64,000 nt of DNA from Paragorgia papillata (GCA_035771165.1 JAWNZC010000108.1:124001-188000); one strand, 5' to 3'. Shown: positions 12,301 to 23,284, numbered from the stretch's first letter. Made by a program: numbers and translations. Notes: generated by a model from the sequence alone, not told the origin.

Positions 12301-13295
12301 ATTTTCATCCAGTTGTGCTTTTTTAACCACAATAATTTAACCTGTTGTTTGTTTTTCTTCAGATTTAAGAAGCCCGCTTGTAGTCAGAGAAGCCAAACCA
12401 TCTGTGGTCCGTGACTCGTATTTCAATTCTTTAACACGCCCAGTTCGACCAGTTTCTGAACCAGGTTTGTGCCGCCATTTTTTTGCATATTCGATGACCG
12501 CATTGAGCAGGAGTCGAACCTGACTTGCAGAGGTGAAATGCACGTGTGCGCTAACGTCCCTTTCATGTGAATACGTCGTGGCCAAATGTTTACTAAAGGA
12601 AGAAATTAACTTGGAGAATTTCATAGTTGATTATCAAATTATAATTACATTTATGGGTTATCTTTTGTTGTTAACAGGTAGCAGTAGTGATGCGATGGAT
12701 ATCGAAGAAGATGATGCTCCTTCGTCCAGTACTATTCTAGTTAATACTCCAGTCATGTCAGCGCCTGGAGGAGGACCTATTGCGAGGTCGTCGTTATCTG
12801 GACTGGGAACTAATTATTCACCTCTACATCAAGTGAAATTAAATAATGTATCGTCTGCACAATCAACCGCTGTGCATCAGGTATGTTGAGCATGCGCTTA
12901 CCATGTGTTTTCTCCCTTCTTCCTTCCCTCCCTCCTTCCCTCCTTCCTTCCTTCCTTCCTTCCTTCCTTCCTTCCTTCCTTCCTTCCCTCCTTCCTTCCC
13001 TCCCTCGTTCCCTCCCTCCCTCCTTCCCTCCCTCGTTCCTTCCCACTTTCCTTCCCACTTTCCTTCCTTCCCTCCCTCCTTCAGACTCAGCTTACCGTAC
13101 CATGTGATAACTGACAATGTCATTCTAATACACGACTCTGTTCCTTCACAGATTAACGACACTCTTGTTTCACCCGACACTCTGCGACGACGACCAGGTT
13201 TAATCACAGCTCGAATACCAAACCCTTCCATGCAGGCTGTAGCTCGTCACCAGGATTTTCACTGTGCCAGCAGTCGACCCACTCCCTTTCACTGA
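3607..13295 (+). CDS. KMT2E/SETD5-like: KMT2E/SETD5-type PHD-finger and SET-domain chromatin protein (23 exons)
   Basis: Exons: 3607-3668, 4159-4267, 4361-4467, 4593-4640, 5316-5455, 5620-5798, 5951-5990, 6202-6247, 6354-6438, 6644-6718, 7277-7383, 7506-7623, 7826-8101, 8371-8555, 8699-8755, 8914-9148, 9506-9755, 10225-10370, 10521-11237, 11480-12185, 12363-12464, 12678-12880, 13152-13295. They sum to 4137 nt (1378 aa) with consistent phases. The N-terminus contains LTMAAGSE as in KMT2E. A PHD finger lies near aa 90-138 (CICGYKHDDGYMICCDKC, then ECVGI and CDECDPR). The SET domain is near aa 298-464. The usual NHSC is replaced by FIRRSCSPTAEVRH, as in KMT2E and SETD5, which are regarded as weak or inactive methyltransferases. 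A charged helix (LSREDRKLQQYLRQIEKMEK) and KVSLSEYLNRKR follow. Exon 20 encodes about four tandem repeats of roughly 42 aa. Likely a nuclear chromatin reader or scaffold. Confidence 0.93.
6753..7186. mobile_element. hAT-type MITE in intron 10 of the KMT2E-like gene
   Basis: A 434-bp element begins CAGTGATGGAT and ends ATCCATCACTG, an 11-bp terminal inverted repeat continued by imperfect G/C-rich arms. It is flanked by ATAGCGTG (6745-6752) and ATAGTGTG (7187-7194), an 8-bp target-site duplication with one mismatch, as expected for hAT elements. The interior carries the GGGGGGCATGCCCC and GGACCCCCC motif. No transposase is encoded. A diverged relative of the interior lies near 22200-22330. Confidence 0.82.
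8154..8278. mobile_element. Fold-back MITE in intron 13 of the KMT2E-like gene
   Basis: The left arm TAGAGCAAAGTGAAAAGGTG is matched by a right arm ending ACCTCTCTACTTTGCTCTA, followed inward on both sides by TATAAACTGC-type sequence. The total is about 125 bp. A second copy lies at about 51832-51927. Both are preceded by a shared CTGCGT...AGTGTTTT head. Confidence 0.65.
9166..9402. repeat. CAG/CAA trinucleotide tract in intron 16 of the KMT2E-like gene
   Basis: About 235 bp are composed of CAG, CAA and CCAGCAGCAGCAA units. One + strand frame reads mainly Gln. The frame continuing from exon 16 reads Ala/Thr and stays open until a stop at 9473-9475. The splice donor at 9149 (AAG|GTTAGT) and acceptor before 9506 restore the conserved frame, so the tract is taken as intronic. 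Confidence 0.85.
11590..12064 (+). repeat. Coding tandem repeat, 126-bp unit, in exon 20
   Basis: Similar units recur with offsets of 126, 126 and 123 bp (starts of the ACGAGTGTAGC motif near 11600, 11726, 11852 and 11975). Each encodes about 42 Ser/Thr-rich residues including ALSVDPVSSAVNYRSL and AYGTTPSQSRVSATT. The first three units are nearly identical in DNA; the last is diverged. The array is in frame within the KMT2E-like protein. Confidence 0.9.
12908..13080. repeat. CCTT/CCCT polypyrimidine microsatellite in intron 22
   Basis: Runs of TTCC and TCCC units fill most of the intron between 12881 and 13151. Long overlapping ORFs here are repeat artefacts. Confidence 0.9.
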
Positions 13296-14379
13296 CCAGC
13301 TCCTTCAATTACCATTCTTACGCATACATGGTTTGTTGTTGATATTCCTTGATTTGAAATGTTCCTTGGTTCTGGTTTGGCGATTGGATCCACCACATGT
13401 TTATCACGTTGAAGTGGTTAGCGTTCATGTTTATAACCCACTTGGTCTACTCGCGTGGTTTACTCGCGTGGTTTTACTCGCGTGGTTTTACTCGCGAGAC
13501 CAGGTCAAGGAGAACACGTTTTAAAAACAAGAGAAATGTTTTGTTTGTGGTAGTTCCTATTGTGTTATTGACCTTGTTAAAACGGTGATTGTCCCACGGT
13601 CAGCTTGCGGCCGTCACGCGGTTGCAGCTGTATTGCGGTTAGCTTGCGGCCGTCCCGCGGTCAGCTTGCAGCTGCATTGCGGTTAGCTTGCGACCGTCCC
13701 GTGGTTAGCTCGCAGCCATTACATTGTTTGACGTTACGATTTGCGTGCATGTACAAAAAAAACAGAAACTTTATCTCTTCCTAGTTTACGGAGGAAACTG
13801 TACAAAATACGCAAAATTTGGTAAAATAATGTTCAGTAAATTTACAATTGTAGTTACGTTTGTTTCAACTAGTTGTTGTTTGGAGGGGATTCTCCAACTT
13901 TATTCGAATGGTCAGGGGGGTTTCCTTAAACGTATCGGGCTGTGTTTGTTCGCTACACTACGCAAGTTCGATATCTCTACTGCGCATAAAGATGACGTAA
14001 CACAGCGGCGGTATGGAAAAGGGTAGTGGAGACTACGAAAAGAGAGGCTTGATACTAATCTTAAATTACTGCTAACACTTTGCTAGTTAGACCTATTTCG
14101 ACTCGTTCACATAACACTGACCTACATTTTCTGCTCGTCCACTCGCATTTTCCTTTCTGTAACGTCATCAAAACAACATCGAGAGAAATGAGGACTAAGA
14201 CCTTAGTCCGCTAAGGTTTGCCGGAAGCGTTGTGACGCGAAGAACCGGAGGCCGAGTTTAGTAAAGCAATTAGTGTTATTGTGACGTCACTTATTAGATG
14301 TCACTAATTGGCTCAAGTGTTGACGTGCGCACTTGTCTTAACGAAGTTCTTGGAATTTTATTCATTAAACTGTTTGAAA
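13296..14379. other. 3' UTR of the KMT2E-like gene and intergenic spacer
   Basis: No credible gene was seen. At 13440-13500 there are short GTGGTTTTACTCGC repeats. At about 13590-13720 an irregular repeat alternates GGTTAGCTTGCGGCCGTCCC and GCAGCTGCATTGC. No clear AATAAA was found for the upstream gene. The right end is the promoter region of the H1-like gene. Confidence 0.6.
14281..14290. promoter_or_regulatory. CRE palindrome upstream of the H1/protamine-like gene
   Basis: GTGACGTCAC contains the full 8-bp CRE TGACGTCA at 14282-14289, about 90 bp before the ATG at 14380. CRE sites bound by CREB/CREM factors drive many sperm-specific chromatin genes in vertebrates. That such regulation applies here is inference. 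Confidence 0.45.
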
Positions 14380-14889
14380 ATGGTTGCAAAGTCCGTCAAC
14401 ACGAATATGATTGAAGCAGCGTTGGTTGCACTTGGAGAGAGAAATGGCTCGACAGTGAAATCCATCTTTAATTATCTGCTGAGGACCAAGAAAGTGCGTC
14501 CATCTTCTCGTGCCAAAGTCGCGTTAGCCATCAGAAGAGCACTGAAAAGTGGTGTCCTAACCAAGAAATCTGCCAACACTTTCGTCGTTCAAGTAGCAGC
14601 AAAACAACCATCCAGAGCTTCAGCTAAGAACCGAAAGACCAGACGCATGAGAAAGAAATCCGTTGAGAAAACCAACAAACGCCGCCGTCGCCAAAGAAAA
14701 CGCAAATCTTTGAAAAAGAAATCGCGCAGATCAAGCAAGAAAAGCAAACGTGCTGCGCGCAAATCTCAGAAGAAACGAAGAACAAAAGTAAACCGAAAGC
14801 GCAAAAGTCAAGTGAAGGCTGTTCAAAGGAAACGTTACTCGCCATATCCGCTGAGGAAAGCTGCACGTGGAATAAGATACACCGCATGA
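14380..14889 (+). CDS. Protamine-like / sperm-type linker histone H1
   Basis: An intronless 169-aa protein. The chosen start is ATG 14380 (MVAKSVNTNM); the open frame extends to a TTG at 14308 but has no earlier ATG. Residues about 8-78 form a winged-helix GH5 linker-histone globular domain (MIEAALVALGERNGSTVKSI, then VRPSSRAKVALAIRRALKSG). The remainder is a very basic tail with runs such as NKRRRRQRKRKSLKKKSRR, ending YSPYPLRKAARGIRYTA. The tail is richer in Arg and Ser than somatic H1 tails, which are Lys/Ala/Pro-rich. This matches protamine-like (PL-I type) sperm nuclear proteins. An AATAAA at 15001-15006 and no obvious histone 3' stem-loop suggest polyadenylated, replication-independent mRNA. 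Likely role: compaction of sperm chromatin. A diverged somatic H1 cannot be excluded. Confidence 0.85.
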   Translation: MVAKSVNTNMIEAALVALGERNGSTVKSIFNYLLRTKKVRPSSRAKVALAIRRALKSGVLTKKSANTFVVQVAAKQPSRASAKNRKTRRMRKKSVEKTNKRRRRQRKRKSLKKKSRRSSKKSKRAARKSQKKRRTKVNRKRKSQVKAVQRKRYSPYPLRKAARGIRYTA

Positions 14890-15000
14890 AATGAAACGAC
14901 TACAAACTTTGAAAGACTTTACTCCAACATGAACTGAGAATTTTTACAAGTCTAGCATTGCCACAAAATGTACTAAGATTTTATGTATACATGATAATAG

Positions 15001-15006
15001 AATAAA
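15001..15006 (+). terminator. Poly(A) signal of the H1-like gene
   Basis: AATAAA lies 112 bp after the TGA stop. No canonical histone stem-loop was seen between the stop and this site. Confidence 0.6.
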
Positions 15007-15541
15007 GTACAATGTAAAACATGTATAAAGGATTATTCCTCATGATCAAATAAAATTACATTTGAACAATTTTTGCAGGACTTGTTTAATTAAACGATTG
15101 TCTCTTAACAAGCTCTCACTTTCTCCAATTAACGCTATTTATAATTTCCTGGGCAAATATGTATTTCGTTTTTAACAAAACAAGTTGTTTGAAGCATAAA
15201 AAAGCTAAAAATGTGCTTTTAAGCAAAAAGATTTAAGCTTTAAAAGTTAAAACTTTTCGTCTGAGATTAGCTTTTTAATTGAAAAATACCGTCTGGTGTT
15301 AGCTGGAGTAAAATAGTCAGCTGACGATTCAGGTTAAATTACGAAAGTCTCTAGCAACCGGACAGAGCCATAAAGCGGGCAAAACTGTTACCTTGGTAAC
15401 GTAATTGACGTGGCAAGAACGACACAGAAAGAATGAAATAAGACACGGTTTTTTGTCAGATGGATTGTATTTATATATTTTGGTGGATTGCTGTATCGTT
15501 TTAGCTGAGTTCGTGTGGTTCAAGAAAGAAGGAATCTTTCA
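15007..15541. other. Intergenic spacer between the H1-like and GalNAc-transferase genes
   Basis: No ORF of note. Near 15290-15320 there is a remnant of the dispersed motif CGTCTGGTGTTAGCTGGAGTAAAAT. The right end is presumed promoter and 5' UTR of the next gene. Confidence 0.6.
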
Positions 15542-17895
15542 ATGCGTCGTCGTCTGTTTTCTATACTGTTAGTTTTAGCTGTTGCTACTTGTGTTATAAT
15601 TGTTGTATTTCATCGTGTCTTGATCAAGACCACTGCACAACACAACTTCACGGGAAATGACAAGAAAGCAAAGCCAAAAACCCAAGACTGCGGCAAGTAT
15701 TTGAAAGTTACACTATGGGATAAAGAGGTTTGTCGAAGGACATTCAAGAACTTGGTAAGGTTCCCTAAGTTTCCATTATATCCCGATAGTTCTTATTGTA
15801 GCAACAACTTGAGTACAGTAGTTGAAACGATTGAGCGCACATCTATAAAACGCATTCAAACATACTTTGGACCAATCGAAACTGGATTCTATAAATTACG
15901 AGTTCGTTCATCCGTGGCACTTCGAATATTCCTGAAAATTCATCACCAGTCTCTCGGAATAAGCCTCGTTTTAGAACACCCTGGTGCGACCAATGGCAAT
16001 GCAGTTTACTCCAAAAGTTATTTTCTAGAAAGCCGTTATTATTTTGAAATTGTCTTATTTTGTCCAGAGTCACGAAAAGATTTCTTGAGCGTTGATTGGT
16101 TGGTTCCGGGAGCTACGCAATTTCGTTCCATTCAAACGCGTGACCTGATTTCTGAAGGTCACGTGGTATCGTCGCAATATTCTACTTTTCATAGCAGTAA
16201 AAATGTCTCTCAAAATGAACATAGTTTATTTGGATTCATCTCACGAGTTCATGTCGCTAAAAGCTTTCCTCTCTGTGGCTTGGTAAATGTCACCGCATTG
16301 CAAAACATTACTGAAGAAATCACCGTGTACGCTCCCCCCAGTCCCCCGACTGAGTTCATCAAAGATGTACTTCGAGTTATAATGGAGAGCTTTCAAAAGG
16401 TCGTACCAAGGTCAGTAAAAAAACCTAGAATTTACTGTCGTGGCGATAGAAGCGTTCCTAAAATATCGTTGCAATATATTCCTCAAGTTGATCAATTCAT
16501 TTGATGAAAATTATTGCTAACTTCCTGTTTTGAATTTGATTGGTTTCTGTTTTTTAAACAACCAATAAGAAACAGGGTTATTTGCCAAACACCAATCAAA
16601 TTCAAAACAGGAAGTTGTCAATGAATCTTACGAAATGAATTGTTCAACTTGAGCAATGTATTGCAACAATATTTTAAGAACGCTTCTATTGCCACGACAG
16701 TAAAATGCGGTGCCCTGTTAACTACATTTGTCAATCACTGTTTCAAACTTATTTTATAATATTTAGTAAATATCCATCCTATAAAGTCATCAAAGTGGAA
16801 AGTTCTCAAAACTCAACCCCAGTCCACCCTCGTCGGCTGTTGGTTGACCTTGACTTCAAAGTTGATGGACTGGATTATATTGAGAGGTTCAGTGAGTATT
16901 TTCTTGCATGGTACCATAGCAATCAGCTCAGATTGTGTAGACCTTTACGTCATCGCTGGAATCGCTTTGTTACATTAAATTTTGTATTTTTATCAAACTG
17001 CTATCAAAATGAAACTATTTGGGTTAATTATTTTATTCAAAATATGATCGAGTTACTCCAATCATCGCTTGATGTACATCTCAAGGTTATAGTTACGACA
17101 TGTGACGAGAGTCGAGCTCTGGATTACGATTCACGTCTTCGGAGCTCGGGATTTGATCGGTATGCTGTCGTGCTGCTGGAAGGCGTGTACTCAGAATCAC
17201 GTGGTATGAAAGCTGCATTATCAGTGGTGGAGAAGAACAATAGTATTGTCGTTCTTTGTGATTCACGTATCAAGATTCCAACCGTCATTATTGAAGAAAT
17301 TCGTAAGGTACAGAATGGCGTACGTGATGACGTCGTTATGACGTAAACTTTCCATTTTCATCTAGTTATAACACAGCTTTCAGTCAACCACATTGCACGT
17401 ATCAAAATTTTGTTTATAACAGTTTATAATGCCATCTCATTTCCCCCCCTCTGCAGCATACTTTCAAAAACATGATGGCTTATTCACCAGTGCCGTATCA
17501 ACTAGACTGTGGCTACTTCCCTGGCAGTGAGCCACTCAAAGGAAACTGGTGTGCACAATGTGGCGCGCTTTTAGCGCTCTACAAAGAAGACTGGGAGAAA
17601 ACACTAACGTCTTTAAGTAGTAAGTACCTTGACCTCTTGCTCAGAACTTTGAAAATACATGAAAGTAGTTATCCGAGCAATAGTGTAGTGTCTTATAATA
17701 GTTTACCAAGAGTTCTTTGAACGTAATACTTTTCAATTTAAACTGTGTGTTGTACATCTGCGTCAAAGAGTTTATTTTACTGTTATTACAGATGGACTAA
17801 ATACTCAAGGACTCTTGAAAGATATTCTGGGCCATATTTTAAAGACTGGAATTGAAGTAATTCAAGTAGAAGTCGACAATTTGTATCGGCTTTAA
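15542..17895 (+). CDS. B4GALNT3/4-like: B4GALNT3/4-like beta-1,4-N-acetylgalactosaminyltransferase (4 exons)
   Basis: Exons 15542-16410, 16767-17307, 17457-17619 and 17792-17895 total 1677 nt (558 aa) with consistent phases. The protein has a short basic N-terminus and a signal-anchor (about aa 6-26, LFSILLVLAVATCVIIVVF), the layout of a type II Golgi enzyme. A region near aa 100-210 (GFYKLRVRSSVALRIFLKI) resembles the PA14-type module of B4GALNT3/4. The C-terminal half matches the CHGN-type transferase fold: IVVLCDSRIKIP at the metal-binding motif, then EIRKH and MMAYSPVPYQLDCG. The family usually carries a WGGED-type acidic motif near the C-terminus. The aligned stretch here reads NGLNTQGLLKDILGH, and the protein ends soon after VDNLYRL. 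Activity is therefore doubtful. It is tail-to-tail with BAP1. Confidence 0.85.
16431..16704. mobile_element. Long fold-back element occupying most of intron 1
   Basis: A 274-bp near-palindrome. The left arm starts TTTACTGTCGTGGC and the right arm ends GCCACGACAGTAAA. The arms pair over most of their length, including the inner AACTTCCTGTTTTGAATTTG and its complement. The intron is 16411-16766, so only 20 bp on the donor side and 62 bp on the acceptor side lie outside. TA at each end could be a target-site duplication. No coding capacity. Confidence 0.88.
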
Positions 17896-18313
17896 AAACC
17901 GCTGACTAACATGCAGACCAGCATTTCCTTTACTCTCGACCTTTCCCTTCATCGAAATATAGGTTGGATATACTGCCGAAACAGGGAACGTAGAAGTCTA
18001 ACGTTTCGAGCGAAGGCCCTTCGTCAGAGAGAAACGTGACGAAGGTTGTTTCGGCAGTACATCCAACCTTACTTAGCACGCTACTTTGATTTACACTCCT
18101 TCCGCTGTATATGGAGCTAGCTCTGGATGGGATAATGAAATTTAACTCTCGATATATGATCATGAATAGTTGGAAATGACTGTCATTACAAAAAAACAAA
18201 AACATTTTAACATTTTTACCATTCTAATAAAATGGTTAGGTTTCATTTATAAAAACATTTTTGATTAAAAATTTTGAAAACAAGTTTTAATTAAATATAT
18301 ACATGTAAAATAA
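17896..18313. other. Convergent 3' intergenic spacer with a fold-back MITE
   Basis: This holds the 3' UTRs of the B4GALNT-like gene (+) and BAP1 (-). At about 17951-18090 a MITE copy reads GGTTGGATATACTGCCGAAACAG outward, contains the GAGCGAAGGCCCTTCGTC hairpin and returns with CTGTTTCGGCAGT-like sequence. It is related to the element at 63688-63830. ATTAAA on the - strand (18286-18291) may be the BAP1 poly(A) signal. Confidence 0.65.
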
Positions 18314-21300
18314 TTATCTTTTGCGTTTTGGTGCTTTTTTCTTCGGGCCTGCAGGGGTCTTTGGTACGTTAGACGGAATCGAGTGTTTTTTAACAGAAGA
18401 ATGTTGTTCTACAAGTTGAGCAAGATGGCCTTGTTCCGCCAGCATGCGAAGAAAGGTACAGATGAAAGGATCAAAATCGTGAGTTCGTCGAGCATGGTCG
18501 ATCTAGAATGAAAAGAAATGAGGTTCAGATGCTGGCTGTCTGTCTGTCCGTCCTTCCTTTCTTCCATTCATTCGGAACTGTACCTGATATTTACGTCTTC
18601 TATCGGTTTCTTCGGTAAGAACGGTTTCAAATTTGTTTATTTCTTGGTTAAGTGTGTCCAACAGTGTGTACAATTCCTGTAAAATGATTAGTTTATAGAT
18701 TAATACCCAGATGAATGTTTCGCATGATGACTACGTCAATGTTTACGTATACCTGAGCATCCGGGGGATCCTCCTTCGTCACCAGCCCCATTGCCTTGAC
18801 AACGGCTTCTGTTGGACTCTTCAACGGAGAGGTGGATTGTTCAGGATGGAAGACTGTAAAATAACTGGATTCTAGAAAGCCAAACAAAGGCGTCATTACC
18901 AAAAACCTCAGTCTCCAGTTTCTTCCTGTAGACACACTGGACCTCTGAGGAGAACAGTTTAGATATGACTTGATAAGTGGGTAGGTATATTATTGTGTGT
19001 GAAGCGCTGTGAATAAATGAGAGCTATTACCTTTAGTAAAGAACGTGCCAACGCGTTGTGTAGTTGACTTATCACGATCTAAAGAACGATACCTTGTCCT
19101 CCACTCATCATCATTGCCTCGTTTTGAATCACGTGAACTATGAGGTTTCTCGGAAACCATCGTTCGCTTGCCGGAACCTATCGCGTCTGTAGCTGTCGCT
19201 GAGGTACTAGACCCGGAGGAGTCTGGTAAGCAATGTTTAACCTGAGCTTCAGAAGAATCCATGTTACTATCGGAACGTTTACACTCCGGAACTTTATCCA
19301 TCGAACTTTCACCCTCGGATGTTTTCCCTACCAGGGTGTTTGAATGTAGCATTGCAAGAAAGTCTTTAACAAGGTTACCAGTAATTTCTTCTTCAACGAG
19401 GACATCAGAAGGAAGTTCACGACTAGTTTCAATTGATTTTTGTTTATTCTCCAATAATCTTCCCGAAGGTATTTTTAATTTACGTTTGACTTTCTTGGGA
19501 GAATGTTCAAAAGTATCGGGCTCTCCTTCAGAAGCTGTGTCCGTGCTTGAATCTCCACGACCAACCTAGAGGGAAAAAGAGGGTTGTTACAAATAAAATG
19601 TTTGCGCAACCGGTCTGCAGCCGTCCGAAGTGATGGCTGTATTATCGCGTCGCTACATTTTTCTGAATAGTGCTAACATTATTTGTACTCAGCAGATCCA
19701 ACATTTCTGTATGTAGAACTGCTCAGACATTCGAAAAAAGGCAAGAGTTTTTCATGACATACCTTCTGCAGCATTTCCAGAACAGTTTTCCTACAAACAG
19801 CAATGGAAATCAAGTTTAACGACTTCCGCTCGTATCCACGTGCTGACGATGCAGTATATGGTAAGCCTACCTGTTTTCTGTCAATGTCTTTAATTTCTTC
19901 TCTAATTCTGGTCTTTTGTCGGCGACAATAGCGATCAAATTATATCGAATGTCGTGGCAAGGTTCCCTGAAAAAAAAAAAATTAAAAAAATATCGTTTTA
20001 TTTACCATTTTCGATCGGGCCGTACAAAAAAAAAACGTTCGTCCAGCATAACAAACAATCCTCTGCCCGCGGTTTCGGGCAGTTTGATTTCTCAGGCAAA
20101 TTTCAATTTTCGAGCTTTCTGATTGGCTAATGATTTTCCCGCCTCAGAGCTTTCAATTTTCAACAAATTCCATGGCGCCTTACAACAACTCTTCACGTTT
20201 TGATGAATTTCTTCGCTGTTTAAGCTCTCAAAGGACGAGGAAAGGAAAGTAAAGAACAAGGACTTCATTACGAACAATTCTGGCAAGGATTAAAAGGTAA
20301 GAAAGACGTTTATATTGTAAATAATGTACACTTTTGACGCCCTGAACTGTTGTTATTCAGCCATCCTCATATTCGCTAGCTGCTCTCAGAAATGTCCTTA
20401 TTCGTGCAAGAAATGCTTCAGTAAATGTTTTGTATTATTTGAATTACTTTTCATGATGTATATTATAAAATTTACTGGTTAATAGTTCGCCTTAAATCTG
20501 AGCGAAAAGAAGGATATATCGTCGGAAAGCTCCTCAATGAAATACGTGTTATTCACCAAACTGAAACTCCGCACAGGGAAACGTTTGGCCGAAGTATCGA
20601 CTGGAAAGACCAATATTCATACAATAAATACTAAGGGCAAACGTTTCTCTGTACAGAACTCCGGTTTTGTAAATAACTTATCTGTGTTTGTTTATATATA
20701 AATCTTTTTAGTTTCACTTTCTCTCTGAAGGCTTTATGGCCTTTTTTGCGGGTGGGTAATTAACCCGCTAGGTCTGTACAGCTGTACTGCTCTGCTTAGG
20801 GACTAGGGTGCTCCATTAGCCAATCAGAAAATTTGATTTGGGGAAGAAAAAAGTTTATTTTAGCTAATAATTATTTAGTATATATTATATCCAATTATTT
20901 AAAACTTAACAGCTTGCTTGTTGTAGTATAGTACATGTATATTATACTACATGTATAGTATTGTACAGTATAGTATAGTATAGTATAGTGTAGTGTAGTG
21001 TAGTGTAGTGTAGTGTAGTATAGTATAGTTATAGTTATTAAATTATTTAGTTCTTATGAAAACTTAGTTATTTTCTTATTTGTCCAATTCCTCCTTACCC
21101 ACTTGCTGTTCCAAGCCTGTCAGTAATAACCCTTCGGAATTTCTCTGTCCACTCTTCTTGATTACCCCACGGCCCTTTTTATACAAAGAATAAATTCAAC
21201 ATCACAAAGCAGTTAAAGTTACACAAGAGACTAGGACTACATGCAGGCTACTTACCATGATCAATAGGGAAAGGTTTTAATCCATCCAGTTCAAACAATC

Positions 21301-22930
21301 TGCCGTTGATTGGAACATAACTCACAAAATGAAATGTTTCACCAGTTCTTGTAGTGGATAAAGAGTTTCCTGGTTTATTGTCAGGAAGAATACGATGAAT
21401 TGGCCTGAGAACGACACACAGGAAGTTACAGTAGGCTCAATTTGCTGGTGACAGTGTTGATATTTGGTACAAAAAAAAAGCAGCACTGATCTTTCTATTA
21501 ATTTCTTACCTGGCATGTTTGTTGTGTGCTCTTGCTATTTCAGGAAGATTACCAATAGCATAACCTTTGCTCTAAACATTTTAAAACTGTATGTTTACAT
21601 ACATGTACTGTACATCCTCATCCTCTAGGGTCATTTCTCCACACACACCCCCCCCCCCCCCCCCCCCAAATGCACACTGTCGTAGACTGGGCCTGTGTGA
21701 TGGTCCTTGTAAATACCCAGTTTAAATTATTTTTCATCAGAACTGGATGAACAACTTTTTGGACTGACCCAGTAAGATTCTGATTCCTAATTAGTAATTG
21801 CAGGGAGTAATTAAATATGCACACAGTCTTTTAAAAGTGATGTGTAGACAACAATACGTTGAGCAGACAAATGTTACCTCAGGATCAAATCCTTTTGTAT
21901 ATTCCTTCAGTTTGCTCAAAGTTTCACCAGGGTACAACTCGTTGCAGTTCAACAACACACTTAGAAGTGCATGGGTAGCACAAGAGTTGGGTATAATCTA
22001 AATAAATAATAATTTAATGATCACATTATATAGTACATGAAAATCAACACAGGCTTTGATGATGCTACAGTAGGCACACAGTAAGGGAGGTCAGGGTGTG
22101 ACTACTCCCCATTTTTGGGGAGTGTGTGAGAAATTTTGGAGGTCAAAAGTTTCTTCTACATTCTACTCTTTCTGACACTCAAAACATGTGATTTATAACC
22201 CAAGTGTCCTCAGAATGAAAGAAATGCCACTTTACAAACCAAAGATCAAAAATGGGGGTGGCATACACCCAGAACCCCCTAGATTATGTCATCACTTTGT
22301 ACTAAAAATGACCCTCCCCCCTTTCAAATATCCTGGTTGCACATATGCTTTGACATTTTATTCATTTATACCTATTACCTGCTGTGCAAAAAACATATTG
22401 TTAACAATATCATCATTTTCAACAAATGCTTCATCCATAGGGGCAACTTTCCTGCGTGAACGACGTTCTTCTATCCATTTAAATAGGAAAACAAAGCCAT
22501 AGACATGCCTAGTGTGGATACAGAAAAATAATATTAAAGCAAAAAATGGTTGTTGATTCTTTAGTAGTATATTTTGAGTATTCAATTCAGGGAATTTTTT
22601 AACATACAGTACCCTTTGATAGGTTTTGATAAATCATAAATCTCATCTACTTGGACACCAGTTACACCTGAATAAAAATTCAGAAATATTGCATTAATTC
22701 ACAATGGCTCATAATAATTTGACTTGCATACTCCACATGCTCACGTATATAAATCTATTCTCTTACCAAATTCTTCGACTAGCAATAAGAACACTCCTAT
22801 AAAAACAAAACCAGACAACACTTTTAAAATCTAGCAGCTCATATTTAAAGTAAAGGGATTAATTAACGTGAAAAACACGATAATATTTACCCGGATCGCT
22901 CTCCAACTCCAACCAACCTCCAGCCGCCAT
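18314..22930 (-). CDS. BAP1: BAP1 ubiquitin carboxyl-terminal hydrolase (14 exons)
   Basis: Exons in transcript order: 22930-22891, 22796-22767, 22667-22613, 22508-22379, 21997-21878, 21571-21510, 21404-21256, 21174-21099, 19966-19871, 19790-19763, 19565-19031, 18853-18753, 18676-18584, 18502-18314. Total 1704 nt, 567 aa. The protein starts [14 protein letters not shown] and has a UCH domain over about aa 1-240. The catalytic triad is visible: Cys91 in NSCATHALL, His171 in [12 protein letters not shown] and Asp186 in FELDG. The conserved [15 protein letters not shown] is present. The C-terminal ULD-type region ([21 protein letters not shown]) and basic tail KKAPKRKR match the ASXL-binding and nuclear-localisation end of BAP1. 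The middle is short and low-complexity; no HCF-1-binding [DE]HxY was seen. Expected role: removal of ubiquitin from histone H2A with ASXL in the nucleus. It shares a divergent promoter with MOV10L1. Confidence 0.95.
19967..21098. other. Large BAP1 intron 8 with a TAGTA/TAGTG microsatellite
   Basis: A 1.13-kb intron. A TAGTATAGTG-type microsatellite lies at about 20925-21030. The remainder has no coding potential that I recognise. Confidence 0.8.
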
Positions 22931-23284
22931 TTTGAATATTTATTTTAAATTTAGATTTATGAGTTATGAGTATAACTTGGTCAGCGGATTAGTTTCGTTT
23001 AAAAATCGCGACACAACAGGGGGGGAGATACGAGATGAAAATTAATAGAAACATTTTTTAAATACTTATTTAATTGTCTAAATGTATAGAAAATGTATTA
23101 TCACGCTTTAAATAGTGGTCAAGACTATGATCTATCTTAATTGATAGTACAGAAATGTGCTATGTTTTATAAAAGTCAAAAATTAGGAACTAGACACCCC
23201 CCTGGAAATGTGCACATGCTCGTGTTGTCATTTAAATTTGGTTGACAGAAAACGTGTTCTCGAAGTTTGTACGTAAAATGCATT
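22931..23284. promoter_or_regulatory. Divergent BAP1-MOV10L1 promoter region
   Basis: 354 bp separate the two start codons, BAP1 on - and MOV10L1 on +. The interval is AT-rich with no obvious TATA box at a fitting distance for both genes. It must contain both 5' UTRs and at least one promoter, so shared regulation is plausible. Confidence 0.6.
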
